This document shows positions 1-8,358 of a stretch of 56,365 nt of DNA, one piece after another. Under the pieces are notes generated by a model, which saw nothing but the letters and a program-made list of their open reading frames with translations, searched no databases and had not been told where the DNA came from. A program made the translations under genes and the position numbers. Each line of letters opens with the position of its first letter. The first letter of the stretch is position 1. The DNA is from an uncultured bacterium (lineage in GTDB: Bacteria > Krumholzibacteriota > Krumholzibacteriia > LZORAL124-64-63), in NCBI GenBank assembly GCA_903912525.1, contig CAIWHK010000041.1, forward strand, positions 1-56,365, read 5' to 3'.

Positions 1-62
1 GGGCTATCCGCAGCGCCGAAGGCGCGAGGACTGCCCGCCCACACCCTTGTCTCCACCCACCG

Positions 63-1439
63 TCACCCGATGTCGTACTTTTCCAGGCGGTACAGCAGCA
101 CATGGCGAGGAATGCCCAGATACGCCGCCGTCCGGCTCTGGTTGCCGCCGCAGAGGGCGAGGGCGCGGCGGATGACTTCCTTTTCCAGTTCCACCAGAGA
201 CAGGCCGTCGGGGGGCAGGGGGCCCAACGGGAGGCCGCCGGCGCCTTCGGACGCGGTCGCGGCGGCCGGGGCCAGTGCGCCGGCGTTGGGGGCCATCTCG
301 CCAAGGGCGGCCTCGGTCAGGGTGTCGCCGCCGCGCATCAGGACCAGGCGCTGGTTGACGTTCTTCAGCTCGCGCACGTTGCCGCGCCAAGGTCGTTTCG
401 CCAGTGCCTCGACAAGGCCCGGCTCGGAGGCGATGCCGGGGCCGCCGTGCATGAGCGTGAAATGCTCCCACAGCAAGGCGATGTCGTCGGGTCGCTCGCG
501 CAGCGGCGGCAGCGACAGCGGCAGCACGTTCAGGCGGTACCAGAGGTCCTCGCGGAAGCGGCCGGCGGCCACTTCCTGCTCGAGGTCGCGGTGCGTGGCG
601 CAGACGAGGCGGAAGTCGACCTTCACCGGGGCGACGCCGCCGACGGGATCAACCTGATGCGTCTCGAGCACGCGCAGCAGCTTGGGCTGCACGGCCAGCG
701 GCAGCTCCGCCACCTCGTCCAGGAACAGCGTGCCGCCCTCGGCGCCCCGGATGCGACCGGGAGCGGCCTGGTCGGCGCCCGTGTAGGCGCCGCGTGCGTG
801 GCCGAAGAGCTCGGACTCGACCAGATCGCCGGGGATCGCGCCGCAGTTGACCGCGACGAACGGCTTGTCCCAGCGGGTCGACAGGTCGTGCAGCGCGCGC
901 GCCGCCAGCTCCTTGCCGGTGCCGCTTTCGCCCAGCAACAGCACGTTGATGTCGCTGGGCGCCGCCTGCTTCAGCGCGTGCATCAGCAGGCCCATCTTCC
1001 CCGAGCGATAGAGCAGCCCGCCCTCGTCCTGGCGGCGGCGCAGCAGGCGCCTGAGCGCCAGGTTGTCCTTCTCCAGCCGGCTGGCGTGCAGCGCCTGCTC
1101 GACCGAGAGCAGCAGTTCGTCGCGCGGGAACGGCTTGAGCAGGTACGTGAAGGCGCCCAGCTTCATCGCGGCGACCGCCTGCTCGACCGTGCCGTGGGCG
1201 GTCAGCATGATGACCGGCGGTACGGGAGCCGCGGTCTCGCGGAGACGGCGCAGCAGCTCCATGCCGTCCAGCTTCGGCATGCGGATGTCGGACAGGACGA
1301 GGTCGGGCTCGTCGGCCAGGCGTTCGAGGCCCTCGGCGCCGTCGGCGGCCGTCAGCACCTCGTGGCCGCCCTCGGCCAGGATGAATCGCACCACCTCGCG
1401 CAGGCTCTTGTCGTCGTCGATGACCAGGATGCGGGCCAT
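63..1439 (-). CDS. NtrC-family sigma-54-dependent response regulator
   Basis: Cytoplasmic activator of sigma-54 promoters, 458 residues, the usual length for the family. The receiver domain (about 1-115) has the acidic pair D8/D9, the phosphoacceptor D51, T80 and K102. The AAA+ domain follows, with Walker A GESGTGKE at 170-177, a GAYTGA loop for sigma-54 contact and Walker B LFLDE. The C-terminus is a Fis-type helix-turn-helix (GGNQSRTAAYLGI). It starts 3 bases after the stop of the upstream histidine kinase, so the two form one transcription unit and presumably a cognate pair. The genes it controls cannot be told from the window: I found no convincing -24/-12 promoter in the intergenic regions. 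Family assignment is certain; the signal is unknown. Confidence 0.95.
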   Translation of the reverse strand: MARILVIDDDKSLREVVRFILAEGGHEVLTAADGAEGLERLADEPDLVLSDIRMPKLDGMELLRRLRETAAPVPPVIMLTAHGTVEQAVAAMKLGAFTYLLKPFPRDELLLSVEQALHASRLEKDNLALRRLLRRRQDEGGLLYRSGKMGLLMHALKQAAPSDINVLLLGESGTGKELAARALHDLSTRWDKPFVAVNCGAIPGDLVESELFGHARGAYTGADQAAPGRIRGAEGGTLFLDEVAELPLAVQPKLLRVLETHQVDPVGGVAPVKVDFRLVCATHRDLEQEVAAGRFREDLWYRLNVLPLSLPPLRERPDDIALLWEHFTLMHGGPGIASEPGLVEALAKRPWRGNVRELKNVNQRLVLMRGGDTLTEAALGEMAPNAGALAPAAATASEGAGGLPLGPLPPDGLSLVELEKEVIRRALALCGGNQSRTAAYLGIPRHVLLYRLEKYDIG

Positions 1440-1442
1440 GGG

Positions 1443-2525
1443 TCAGCCTTTCGCCGCGACGGCCGTCGCCGGCAGCCGGAGCACCACGCAGCCGCCGGGC
1501 ACGCTGCGGTCCAGGGTGAGCGTGCCGCCGAGGTCCTCGATGAGCCTGAGGCTGGTGGCCAGGCCGAGCCCGGTGCCGCCGGCCGTGGTGCTGAAGAACG
1601 GCGTGCCGAAATTCGCCGCAGCCTCGTCGCTGAAGCCGGGGCCGTTGTCGGCAACGCGGCAAACCACGCCATCGTCGTCGGCCCGTACGGCCAACTCGAC
1701 GCGGCCGCCGGGGCCGGCCGCGGCCAGGCCGTTGAGCGCCAGGTTCAACAGCGCCTGCCGGACCTGCTCGCGGTTGCCGAGGGCGGCGGGCAGCCCGCCG
1801 GTCGGCACAGTGACGACCACCGCGGCGCCGACGTCGCGCTGCCGCGCCAGTTCGGCCACGGCCCGGACCTCGGCCCCCAGGTCGAAGGGCGCTGCGGGGC
1901 CCGGGGCGCCGCGGGCGAAGGCCAGAAAGCGCGTGAGGACATCGTTCAGGCGGCGGCTCTCGTCGCGCAGGATGCCGACCAGGCCCGCCTTCGGGTGTCC
2001 GGCGGGGAAGTCGTCACCCAGCACCTCGGAGGCGCCGGAGATGCTGGCCAGCGGATTGCGGATCTCGTGCGCGAGGCCGGCCGACAGGCGCCCGACCGCG
2101 GCCAAGCGCTCGGAGCGCACCAGTTCGCCGGCCATGCGGTCGCGGTCGTCGAGCGTGCGGCGCAGCTGCCTCAGCGTGGTGTGCTCGCGGTCGACCAGGA
2201 TGCCCGACACCAGGCCCACCGCGAAGTAGAGCACCATCTCGAGCGACTTCTCGAGGGTGTATGCCGGGTCAAAGCCGATCAGGCCGAAGGCGTGGGGCGC
2301 GTAGAAGGCGCAGGTGGTGAAAGCAGCGACGAGCCCGCCGCGCGCGCCGTAACGGAACGCGGCCAGGATGATGGGAAAATAGTAGAGCCGCCGGTAGATG
2401 CCGTGCGCCTCGTGGACGTGCATGGCCGTGCTGTAGTGCAGCAGCGAAACGCACACGATCATCGCGGCGACGGTGCCGGGCTTCTCGAGGCGGCGCCAGA
2501 GGTTGCTGCGCGCGGGGGAGGCCAT
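1443..2525 (-). CDS. Membrane sensor histidine kinase of the NtrB/ZraS type
   Basis: Partner kinase of the adjacent NtrC-type regulator. The N-terminus (about residues 15-125) holds four predicted membrane helices with almost no periplasmic domain, suggesting sensing within the membrane or of a membrane state. The HisKA box is GLAHEIRNPL, and the ATPase domain shows DNGPGF and the GTGLGL box near the C-terminus. I chose the ATG at 2525 because an AAGGGA ribosome site lies about 10 bases upstream. The frame stays open to 2828, but that extension would overlap the divergent exonuclease gene and is rich in Arg and Pro, so I reject it. The predicted protein is 360 residues. Confidence 0.9.
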   Translation of the reverse strand: MASPARSNLWRRLEKPGTVAAMIVCVSLLHYSTAMHVHEAHGIYRRLYYFPIILAAFRYGARGGLVAAFTTCAFYAPHAFGLIGFDPAYTLEKSLEMVLYFAVGLVSGILVDREHTTLRQLRRTLDDRDRMAGELVRSERLAAVGRLSAGLAHEIRNPLASISGASEVLGDDFPAGHPKAGLVGILRDESRRLNDVLTRFLAFARGAPGPAAPFDLGAEVRAVAELARQRDVGAAVVVTVPTGGLPAALGNREQVRQALLNLALNGLAAAGPGGRVELAVRADDDGVVCRVADNGPGFSDEAAANFGTPFFSTTAGGTGLGLATSLRLIEDLGGTLTLDRSVPGGCVVLRLPATAVAAKG

Positions 2526-2736
2526 GGTCGCAAGTCCCTTTCCCGGGGCGCCACCGGCGGCGCCCATCGTGGGCATTGTCGGGCAACGGGGGGCGCGCCG
2601 CCAGCGAAACGTCCGCGCGCGTCGGTGATTCGCGCCCGGCCCTGCTTGCGGTCGGACGTCATCGCTGGCATCATGCCGCATCCGCGGCGGTTGTCGCCGC
2701 TGGTCCGCAGCCCACCACCCAACGCGGGAAGCTCGC

Positions 2737-3489
2737 ATGAAATTCGTCTCCTGGAACGTCAACGGCCTGCGCGCCTGCCTGGAAAAGGGATTCGCGGATT
2801 TCGTCGTCCAGAGCGGCGCCGACGCCATCTGCCTGCAGGAGGTGCGCGCGCACGGCCCGCAGGTCGAGGCCTGCTGGCCGGGCTGGACGATGCACTGGAA
2901 CCCGGCGCTGAAGGCGGGCTATTCGGGCACCGCCATCCTGACCCGCCGGCCGCCCCTGCATGTGTTCCCGGGGCTCGGCCTGGCCGACCACGACGGCGAG
3001 GGTCGCGTGCTGACCGCCGAGTACGAGGACCTCTTCCTGGTGACGGTTTACACGCCGAATGCGCAGCGCGAGCTGACGCGCCTGGGCTACCGGAGCGAGG
3101 CCTGGGATCCCGAGTTCCTGCGCTTCGTCCGCCGCCTGGAAAAGTCGAAGCCGGTCGTCTTCTGCGGGGACCTGAACGTTTCCCATCGCGAGATCGACCT
3201 GGCGAACCCCGGCCCCAACCGCGGCAACGCCGGCTTCACCGACGAGGAGCGCGCCGGCTTCGACCGCCTGCTGGCCGCCGGCTTCGTCGACACGTTCCGC
3301 GAGTTCGAGCCGGGGGGCGGCCACTACACCTGGTGGAGCAACCGCAAGGGGGTGCGCGAGAAGAACATCGGCTGGCGTTTGGATTACTTCCTGGTCTCGG
3401 AGGCCCTGCGGCCGCGCCTGAAGTCGGCCGGGATCCTGACGCATGTCATGGGCTCGGACCACTGCCCGGTGACGCTGGAACTCTCCTGA
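2737..3489 (+). CDS. xth: Exodeoxyribonuclease III (AP endonuclease)
   Basis: Base-excision repair enzyme that cleaves the backbone at abasic sites and trims 3' ends. The 250-residue protein matches the ExoIII/Xth branch of the exonuclease-endonuclease-phosphatase fold from its first residues: SWNVNGLRA (metal-site Asn), ICLQEVRA (catalytic Glu), YTPNAQ, CGDLNVSH (catalytic Asp/Asn) and the closing SDHCPV motif with the active-site His. Slightly shorter than E. coli ExoIII (268). The ATG follows the GGGAAGC stretch at 2727-2733. It is transcribed divergently from the two-component pair and seems to stand alone. Confidence 0.95.
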   Translation: MKFVSWNVNGLRACLEKGFADFVVQSGADAICLQEVRAHGPQVEACWPGWTMHWNPALKAGYSGTAILTRRPPLHVFPGLGLADHDGEGRVLTAEYEDLFLVTVYTPNAQRELTRLGYRSEAWDPEFLRFVRRLEKSKPVVFCGDLNVSHREIDLANPGPNRGNAGFTDEERAGFDRLLAAGFVDTFREFEPGGGHYTWWSNRKGVREKNIGWRLDYFLVSEALRPRLKSAGILTHVMGSDHCPVTLELS

Positions 3490-3579
3490 GCGGCCGCGGC
3501 GCGATCCTTGCGGGAAACGGTGGGGAAGGCGGTTTCCGCCGATTCACCGGTACTCCTGCAGGATGCGGACGGTCGGCCC

Positions 3580-4968
3580 ATGCAACTCGCACGGCGGCAC
3601 CTCGGGTTATCGTTCGCGGTCGCGGCGCTCCTGGCGCTGGGCGCCGTGGAGGCAACCGCCGGCCAGCCGCCGCCGGGGCCTGAACCCGGCCGTTCAGCCG
3701 TCCACGCGGCCTCCCGTCCCAACGGCCTGCTCTACACCGTCAAGCCCGGCGATACCCTGGACCGCATCTGCACACTGCTGCGCGAGCGGGCCGGCTACTA
3801 CTCCGCCGACGACATGCTTACAGCCGTGCGCCGAGCCAACCATCTGCAGACGAACCTGTTGCGCCCGGGGCGCGAACTGCTCGTGCCGATCGCTGTCGCC
3901 ACCCCGTCGGCGACGGTCGAACGGCGCGTGGTCGACGGCGCGCCGGTGCGCGGTATCTACCTGGCCGGCCCCGCCTGCGGCGTGAGCAGTGTTCTGCAGC
4001 GCGTCGACCGTTTCATCCTGGCCGGCGGCAATACCGTGGTGTTCGACGCCAAGGACCTGGACGGCGCCGTCACCTACCTCAGCGCCGTGCCCCTGGCCGG
4101 CTGGGGAAAGGGGCGCGGCGAACCGATCATCCCGTCGCTGCCGGCGATGGTCGGCCGCTTCCATGACCGCGGGCTCCACGTCGTGGCGCGCGTGGCGGTG
4201 TTCCTGGACGGTGAGCTCGGGGCGGCGCGCCCTGAACTGACGCAACTGGGGCCCGGCGGCACGCGTTGCGCCGAACTCGGCGCCGCCTGGCTTGATCCGA
4301 CGCGCGTCGAGGTTCGCGCCTACAACCTGGCGCTGGCCGCGGAACTGGCGCGTGCCGGCGTCGACGAGGTCCAGCTGGACTACGTGCGCTATCCGGCGGG
4401 GCTGCGCGTCGGCCGCGCGGCGGGCGACGCGCGTGACGACCTCGAGGCCACGCGCGCGCACCGTTGCCAGGCGATCACCACCTTCGTGGCGGCGGCGCGG
4501 GACACGCTGCATGCCCTGGGAGCGACCCTGTCCGTCGTGTTGGGCGGCGACCTCGGCTGGGACGGCGGCGGCGATGCGGCATTGTGCGGGCAGGACGTGG
4601 CGATGCTGGCGTCCAGCGCGGACATCCTGTGCCCGACCATCTTCCCCGGCCAGTTCGCGCCCGGCTTCGCCGGTCGCCGGCGGCCGGCCGCCGAACCCGC
4701 CTGGATCGCCGCCGAGGGCGTCCGCCGTTTCCAGGCGCTGGCCGGCGAAGCCGCGCAGGTGCGCCCCTGGCTGCAGGCCTTCCCGTGGCACGTGGAGGAC
4801 TTCGACGGCGCCTATGTCGCGGCCCAGGTGAAGGGGGCGCAAGGCGGCGGTGCGGATGGCTGGTGCCTGTGGAGTCCCACAAGCCAGTACGAGGCGTCCC
4901 TGCCCGTGCTGTCGTCGCTGACGTCGCCCGTGGCGACAGCGGCGGCCATGGGGCTTCTACGGCGCTGA
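3580..4968 (+). CDS. Secreted LysM domain plus putative glycoside hydrolase (DUF4015-like)
   Basis: Exported protein, probably acting on cell-wall or surface glycans. A signal peptide (RRHLGLSFAVAALLALGAV) is followed by a LysM domain (LYTVKPGDTLDRI, then NHLQTNLLRPGRELLVPI) that would bind peptidoglycan. The rest resembles the TIM-barrel DUF4015 putative glycosidases: RGIYL, NTVVFDAKD, a helix-strand series, and GVDEVQLDYVRYP, the usual site of an acidic active residue. The start at 3580 puts the signal peptide at the N-terminus; an in-frame start at 3508 would add 24 unlikely residues. Predicted length 462. The gene converges on phoU with only 5 bases between. The enzymatic role is inferred from family resemblance. 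Confidence 0.8.
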   Translation: MQLARRHLGLSFAVAALLALGAVEATAGQPPPGPEPGRSAVHAASRPNGLLYTVKPGDTLDRICTLLRERAGYYSADDMLTAVRRANHLQTNLLRPGRELLVPIAVATPSATVERRVVDGAPVRGIYLAGPACGVSSVLQRVDRFILAGGNTVVFDAKDLDGAVTYLSAVPLAGWGKGRGEPIIPSLPAMVGRFHDRGLHVVARVAVFLDGELGAARPELTQLGPGGTRCAELGAAWLDPTRVEVRAYNLALAAELARAGVDEVQLDYVRYPAGLRVGRAAGDARDDLEATRAHRCQAITTFVAAARDTLHALGATLSVVLGGDLGWDGGGDAALCGQDVAMLASSADILCPTIFPGQFAPGFAGRRRPAAEPAWIAAEGVRRFQALAGEAAQVRPWLQAFPWHVEDFDGAYVAAQVKGAQGGGADGWCLWSPTSQYEASLPVLSSLTSPVATAAAMGLLRR

Positions 4969-4973
4969 GCGGG

Positions 4974-5633
4974 TCAGCCCAGCCCGTGCCGGATGATCTC
5001 GCCCTCAACCGTATAGATGGTGTCCTCGGCGATGTTGGTGGCATGGTCGCCCACGCGCTCCATGCTCTTGGCCGCCAGCAGCCAGCAGAAGACGGCGTTG
5101 GCCTCGCGGGGCGACGTCACCATGTACTCCTGCAGCATGGTCGCCAGTTCGTGGTAGAGGCCGTCCACCTCGTCGTCGGCGGCCAGGACCAGTCGGGCCC
5201 GGGCGGGATCGAGGTCCATCAGCGCCTCGAGGCTCAGTCGCAGCATCGCGCGCGACTTCGCCGCCAACGCGTTCAGTTTGTCGGCGACGACGGGCGGCAT
5301 ATCGGCATCGCCCAACCGGCGCGTGGCCCCGGCGATGTTGACCGCCAGGTCGCCGATACGTTCGATGTCGGCATTCAGCTTGAGCACCGAGACCAGGTAG
5401 CGCAGGTCCGCAGCCACCGGATGGTACAGGGCCAGGATCTTGAGGCACTCCTCCTCGACCTGCACTTCCAGTTCGTCGATCTCGCGGTCGCGGCGGCGGA
5501 TGGTGTCGGCCATGCCGTCGTCGGGCTTCTGCACCGACTGGATCGCCAGCGTCAGGTTCTCCTCGACCAGCGAGCACAGGTGGAATACGCGCTTGCGCAG
5601 GTCGTCGAGCTCGCGCTGCAGGTGGATCTTCAT
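4974..5633 (-). CDS. phoU: Phosphate signalling regulator PhoU
   Basis: Negative regulator that links the PstSCAB transporter to the PhoR kinase when phosphate is plentiful. The 219 residues have the PhoU start (LQRELDDLRKRVFHLCSLVE), two repeats of a three-helix bundle with the RDREIDELE and RVGDHATNIAED signatures, and the family length. Its ATG overlaps the phoR stop by 4 bases (ATGA), so translation is likely coupled. Here phoU sits in the regulator operon phoB-phoR-phoU rather than at the end of the pst operon as in E. coli. Confidence 0.96.
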   Translation of the reverse strand: MKIHLQRELDDLRKRVFHLCSLVEENLTLAIQSVQKPDDGMADTIRRRDREIDELEVQVEEECLKILALYHPVAADLRYLVSVLKLNADIERIGDLAVNIAGATRRLGDADMPPVVADKLNALAAKSRAMLRLSLEALMDLDPARARLVLAADDEVDGLYHELATMLQEYMVTSPREANAVFCWLLAAKSMERVGDHATNIAEDTIYTVEGEIIRHGLG

Positions 5634-7408
5634 GGCTTGCGTGCTCCCGGAAGGGTGATGGTGAACGTGCTGCCGCGGCCCACTTCGCTGGCGACCTCGG
5701 CGCGGCCGCCGTGCGCCTGCGCGATGTGCTTGACGATGGCCAGGCCCAGGCCGGTGCCGCCCATCTGGCGGCTGCGGGCCTTGTCGACGCGGTAGAACCG
5801 CTCGAACAGGCGGGGGAGGTGCTCGGCGGCAATGCCGGGGCCCTCGTCGGCCACGGTGATGCGCACCCGGTCGCCGTCGACGCCGCCGCCGACCGTGACG
5901 AAGGATCCCGCGGGGCTGTACTTCAGGGCGTTGTCGATCAGGTTGCCGACGGCCTGCTCGAGCAGCGGGGCGTTCAACGGGGCCAACGTCTTCGCGTCGC
6001 AGGCCAGGCGCACGCGCGCCGCCTGTTCCGGCCGTCGCGCCGCCAGGTCGCGCACCACGCGCTCCAGCACGGTGGACACGGAGGACACCTCGAATTCCAT
6101 GCCGCCGCCCTCGGCGTCCTGCTCCAGGCGCGAGAGGGCCAGCAGGTCGGTGATGATGGAGTCGAGGCGATCGGACTGGCGCCGGATGATCTCCAGGAAC
6201 CGCTGCAGGTCGGCCTCGTCGGCGGGCGGCTCGTCGATAATCGTCTCGACGAAGCCCTTGATCGAGGTGATCGGCGTCTTCAACTCGTGCGACACGTTGG
6301 CGACGAAGTCGCGACGCATCGTCTCCAGCTTGCGCAGCCTGGTGACGTTGTCCAGCACCAGTAGTGCTCCGATGCGGGCGCCGTCGGGGCCGCGCAGGCC
6401 GGAGGCGCGCACCTGAAGCCAGGTGTCGGCCAGCGGGCCCAACTGGACGTCCCGCTCGACCGGCACCTCGCCCGCCAGGACGGCCTGGGCCATGCGCGTC
6501 AGCTCGGGGTGCCGCCCCACTTCCTGGATGCTGCGGCCGACCGCCCGCGCCGGGTCGATGCCCAGCAGCAGCGCGCCCGCGGGATTCAGGCCGATGACCA
6601 ACTCGTTGTCGTCGATCGCCAGGACGCCCTCGGCCATGCTCGAGAGCACGGCTTCCAGTTCGCCGCGCTGCCGCTCGATGGTGGCGATGCGTTCACCCAG
6701 CTGGTTGGCCATGCGGTTCATGGCGGCCGTCACCGCTGCGATCTCATCCGTCTCGGCCGCGGCCAGGCGAACGTCGAGATCGCCGTCGGCGATGGCCTCG
6801 GCGCCGGTTTGCACCCGCTGCAGCGCCCGTCCGAGGGATCGCGCGCGGAGAAAGCCGATGCCTGCCGCCAGGACGGCAATGCCCAGGCCCGCCACGGCGG
6901 TCTGGCCGTAGATCGCACGCAGCTGGCGGTCGATGGCCGCGATGGGCACCGCGGCCCGGACCACGAACGCACCGTCGGCCGGCGCAGCCCGGCGCGCGAC
7001 ATAGAGCAGGCGTTCACTGCGCGTGGCGCTGTAGCGCATGCTGCGGCCCGTCGTGCCACCGAGCGCCGCCGTCACCTCGGGGCGGTCGTGGTGGTTGTCC
7101 AGCTGGGAGGGGTGTTCCAGCGAGTCGCCCAGGACGCGCCCGTCCGCGGCGATCACCGTGAACCGGGCGCCGGTCTCGTCGAACAAGCTGCGGCACAGGG
7201 CCTGCAGCGCCAGCTCGTCGCCGGCCGTGACCGGCAGGGCCACGCGCGGCGTCGCCACGGCGATCAGCGCCTCGAGGTGGTCGCCGGTGCGGTCGAGATA
7301 AAAGGTTCGCGCGGCGCGCCCTGACAGGGCCGTGACCAGGACCAGGGTCACCAGCAGGATCATCAGGAGCGGCGCAAGCGTTGCCCAGAGTAGGGTGCCG
7401 CGGCGCAT
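5630..7408 (-). CDS. phoR: Phosphate-regulon sensor kinase PhoR (HAMP-PAS-HisKA)
   Basis: Inner-membrane kinase of the Pho system. Order: membrane helix at about 10-30, a periplasmic segment of roughly 130 residues, a second helix near 170-190 (VAGLGIAVLAAGIGF), HAMP, a PAS domain (about 250-350), HisKA with the phosphoacceptor in NVSHELKTP, then the ATPase domain with DNALKYSP, DEGPGI and GTGLGL. The 592-residue form with a real periplasmic domain resembles PhoR of Firmicutes and many environmental bacteria; E. coli PhoR (431 residues) has none. It starts 3 bases after phoB and overlaps phoU by 4 bases. Confidence 0.95.
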   Translation of the reverse strand: MRRGTLLWATLAPLLMILLVTLVLVTALSGRAARTFYLDRTGDHLEALIAVATPRVALPVTAGDELALQALCRSLFDETGARFTVIAADGRVLGDSLEHPSQLDNHHDRPEVTAALGGTTGRSMRYSATRSERLLYVARRAAPADGAFVVRAAVPIAAIDRQLRAIYGQTAVAGLGIAVLAAGIGFLRARSLGRALQRVQTGAEAIADGDLDVRLAAAETDEIAAVTAAMNRMANQLGERIATIERQRGELEAVLSSMAEGVLAIDDNELVIGLNPAGALLLGIDPARAVGRSIQEVGRHPELTRMAQAVLAGEVPVERDVQLGPLADTWLQVRASGLRGPDGARIGALLVLDNVTRLRKLETMRRDFVANVSHELKTPITSIKGFVETIIDEPPADEADLQRFLEIIRRQSDRLDSIITDLLALSRLEQDAEGGGMEFEVSSVSTVLERVVRDLAARRPEQAARVRLACDAKTLAPLNAPLLEQAVGNLIDNALKYSPAGSFVTVGGGVDGDRVRITVADEGPGIAAEHLPRLFERFYRVDKARSRQMGGTGLGLAIVKHIAQAHGGRAEVASEVGRGSTFTITLPGARKP

Positions 7409-7411
7409 TGC

Positions 7412-8098
7412 TCAGTCGCCCATCTTGTAGCCCACGCCGCGCACGGTGTGGATCATCTCGCCATGGGCGCCCAGCTTGCGGCGCAGGGCCGCGACCTGCA
7501 CGTCGACTGACCGCCCCGTCACCGGGTAGTCGTCGCCGTGGACCGCGCGCACGATCTGGTTGCGCGTGAACACCCAGCCCGGCCGCGAGGCCAGGAACTG
7601 CAGGATGCTGAACTCCGTCCGCGTCAACTCGATCAATCCGTTGTCGTCGGAGACCTCGTGCCTGCCAGGGTGGATGCACAGCGCGCCGACCTGCAGGGGC
7701 TCCTCGCCGTCCGGGCGCGCCGCGGCTCCGCGACGCAGCACGGCCTGAACGCGCGCCAGCAGGATTTTCGGCCGGAAGGGCTTGGTGACGTAGTCGTCGG
7801 CCCCGGCGTTGAAACCGGCGACGACGTCTTCCTCCTCGCCCTTGGCCGTGAGCATGATGATGGGGATGGCGGCCGTCGCCTTCGCCGCCTTCAGCGCGCG
7901 GCAGACGTCCAGGCCTGACAAGCCAGGCAGCATCAGGTCGAGCAGGACCAGGTCGGGGATGCCTTCGCGCGCCTCGCGCAGGCCGTCCTCGCCGGTGGCC
8001 GCGCAGCTGGGCCGGTAGCCCTGCCGCTGCAGGTTGTACTCGAGCAGCTCGGCAATGTCCTCGTCGTCCTCGACGATCAGGACGTGCTCGTTGGCCAT
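7412..8098 (-). CDS. phoB: Phosphate-regulon response regulator PhoB
   Basis: OmpR-class regulator of 228 residues. The receiver domain has D11/D12, phosphoacceptor D54, T84 and K106. The winged-helix DNA-binding domain ends in SVDVQVAALRRKL and TVRGVGYKMG, close to the PhoB/PhoP consensus. An AAGGAGA ribosome site lies just upstream of the ATG. It is first in phoB-phoR-phoU and diverges from pstS. The repeats in the 260-base intergenic region at 8172-8193 and 8232-8264 are probable binding sites, so it likely autoregulates and activates pst. Confidence 0.95.
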   Translation of the reverse strand: MANEHVLIVEDDEDIAELLEYNLQRQGYRPSCAATGEDGLREAREGIPDLVLLDLMLPGLSGLDVCRALKAAKATAAIPIIMLTAKGEEEDVVAGFNAGADDYVTKPFRPKILLARVQAVLRRGAAARPDGEEPLQVGALCIHPGRHEVSDDNGLIELTRTEFSILQFLASRPGWVFTRNQIVRAVHGDDYPVTGRSVDVQVAALRRKLGAHGEMIHTVRGVGYKMGD

Positions 8099-8171
8099 CG
8101 GTCGGGTCTCCTTTGCCGCAACAACTTCGGCTCGTGACTGCCCGTGACGGTCGGCTCAATGTCATGATTCC

Positions 8172-8193
8172 GCAAGTTAGGAAATTGTAAAGC
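8172..8193 (-). promoter_or_regulatory. Candidate Pho box upstream of phoB
   Basis: Read on the minus strand, this is two consecutive 11-base units, GCTTTACAATT and TCCTAACTTGC, sharing an A-C step at the same register. PhoB-family proteins bind direct repeats with an 11-base period. The unit resembles the CTTTAC repeats facing pstS on the other strand, which supports a shared regulator. About 74 bases separate it from the phoB start. This is inference from repeat spacing and context. Confidence 0.5.
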
Positions 8194-8231
8194 GCATTCT
8201 GGCGGGGGGCAGGCGCGGCCCCCCTTCCGCA

Positions 8232-8264
8232 CTTTACCTAATCCTTACACTATGCGTACACTCC
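8232..8264 (+). promoter_or_regulatory. Candidate triple Pho box and promoter of the pst operon
   Basis: Three adjacent 11-base units, CTTTACCTAAT, CCTTACACTAT and GCGTACACTCC, all carry TAC at positions 4-6. This is the spacing expected for tandem PhoB binding. TTTACC (8233-8238) and TACACT (8257-8262) are separated by 18 bases and could act as -35 and -10 elements, so the box may overlap the promoter core. It lies about 95 bases before the pstS start. Confidence 0.55.
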
Positions 8265-8358
8265 TTTCATACGAGGGTTCTATCGTGTGCCGCGTCAAGG
8301 GTTCTGGAAAACAGCCGGCCAGGGTAGCCGGAACACGCGAAGCGGAGAGGAGCGCGAG

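Noticed and set aside
102-3683. A 1193-codon open frame on the plus strand across the two-component genes and exonuclease III
   Set aside because: It runs antisense to clear NtrC and kinase genes and is rich in Arg, Gly and Ala with no domain. High GC keeps spare frames open.
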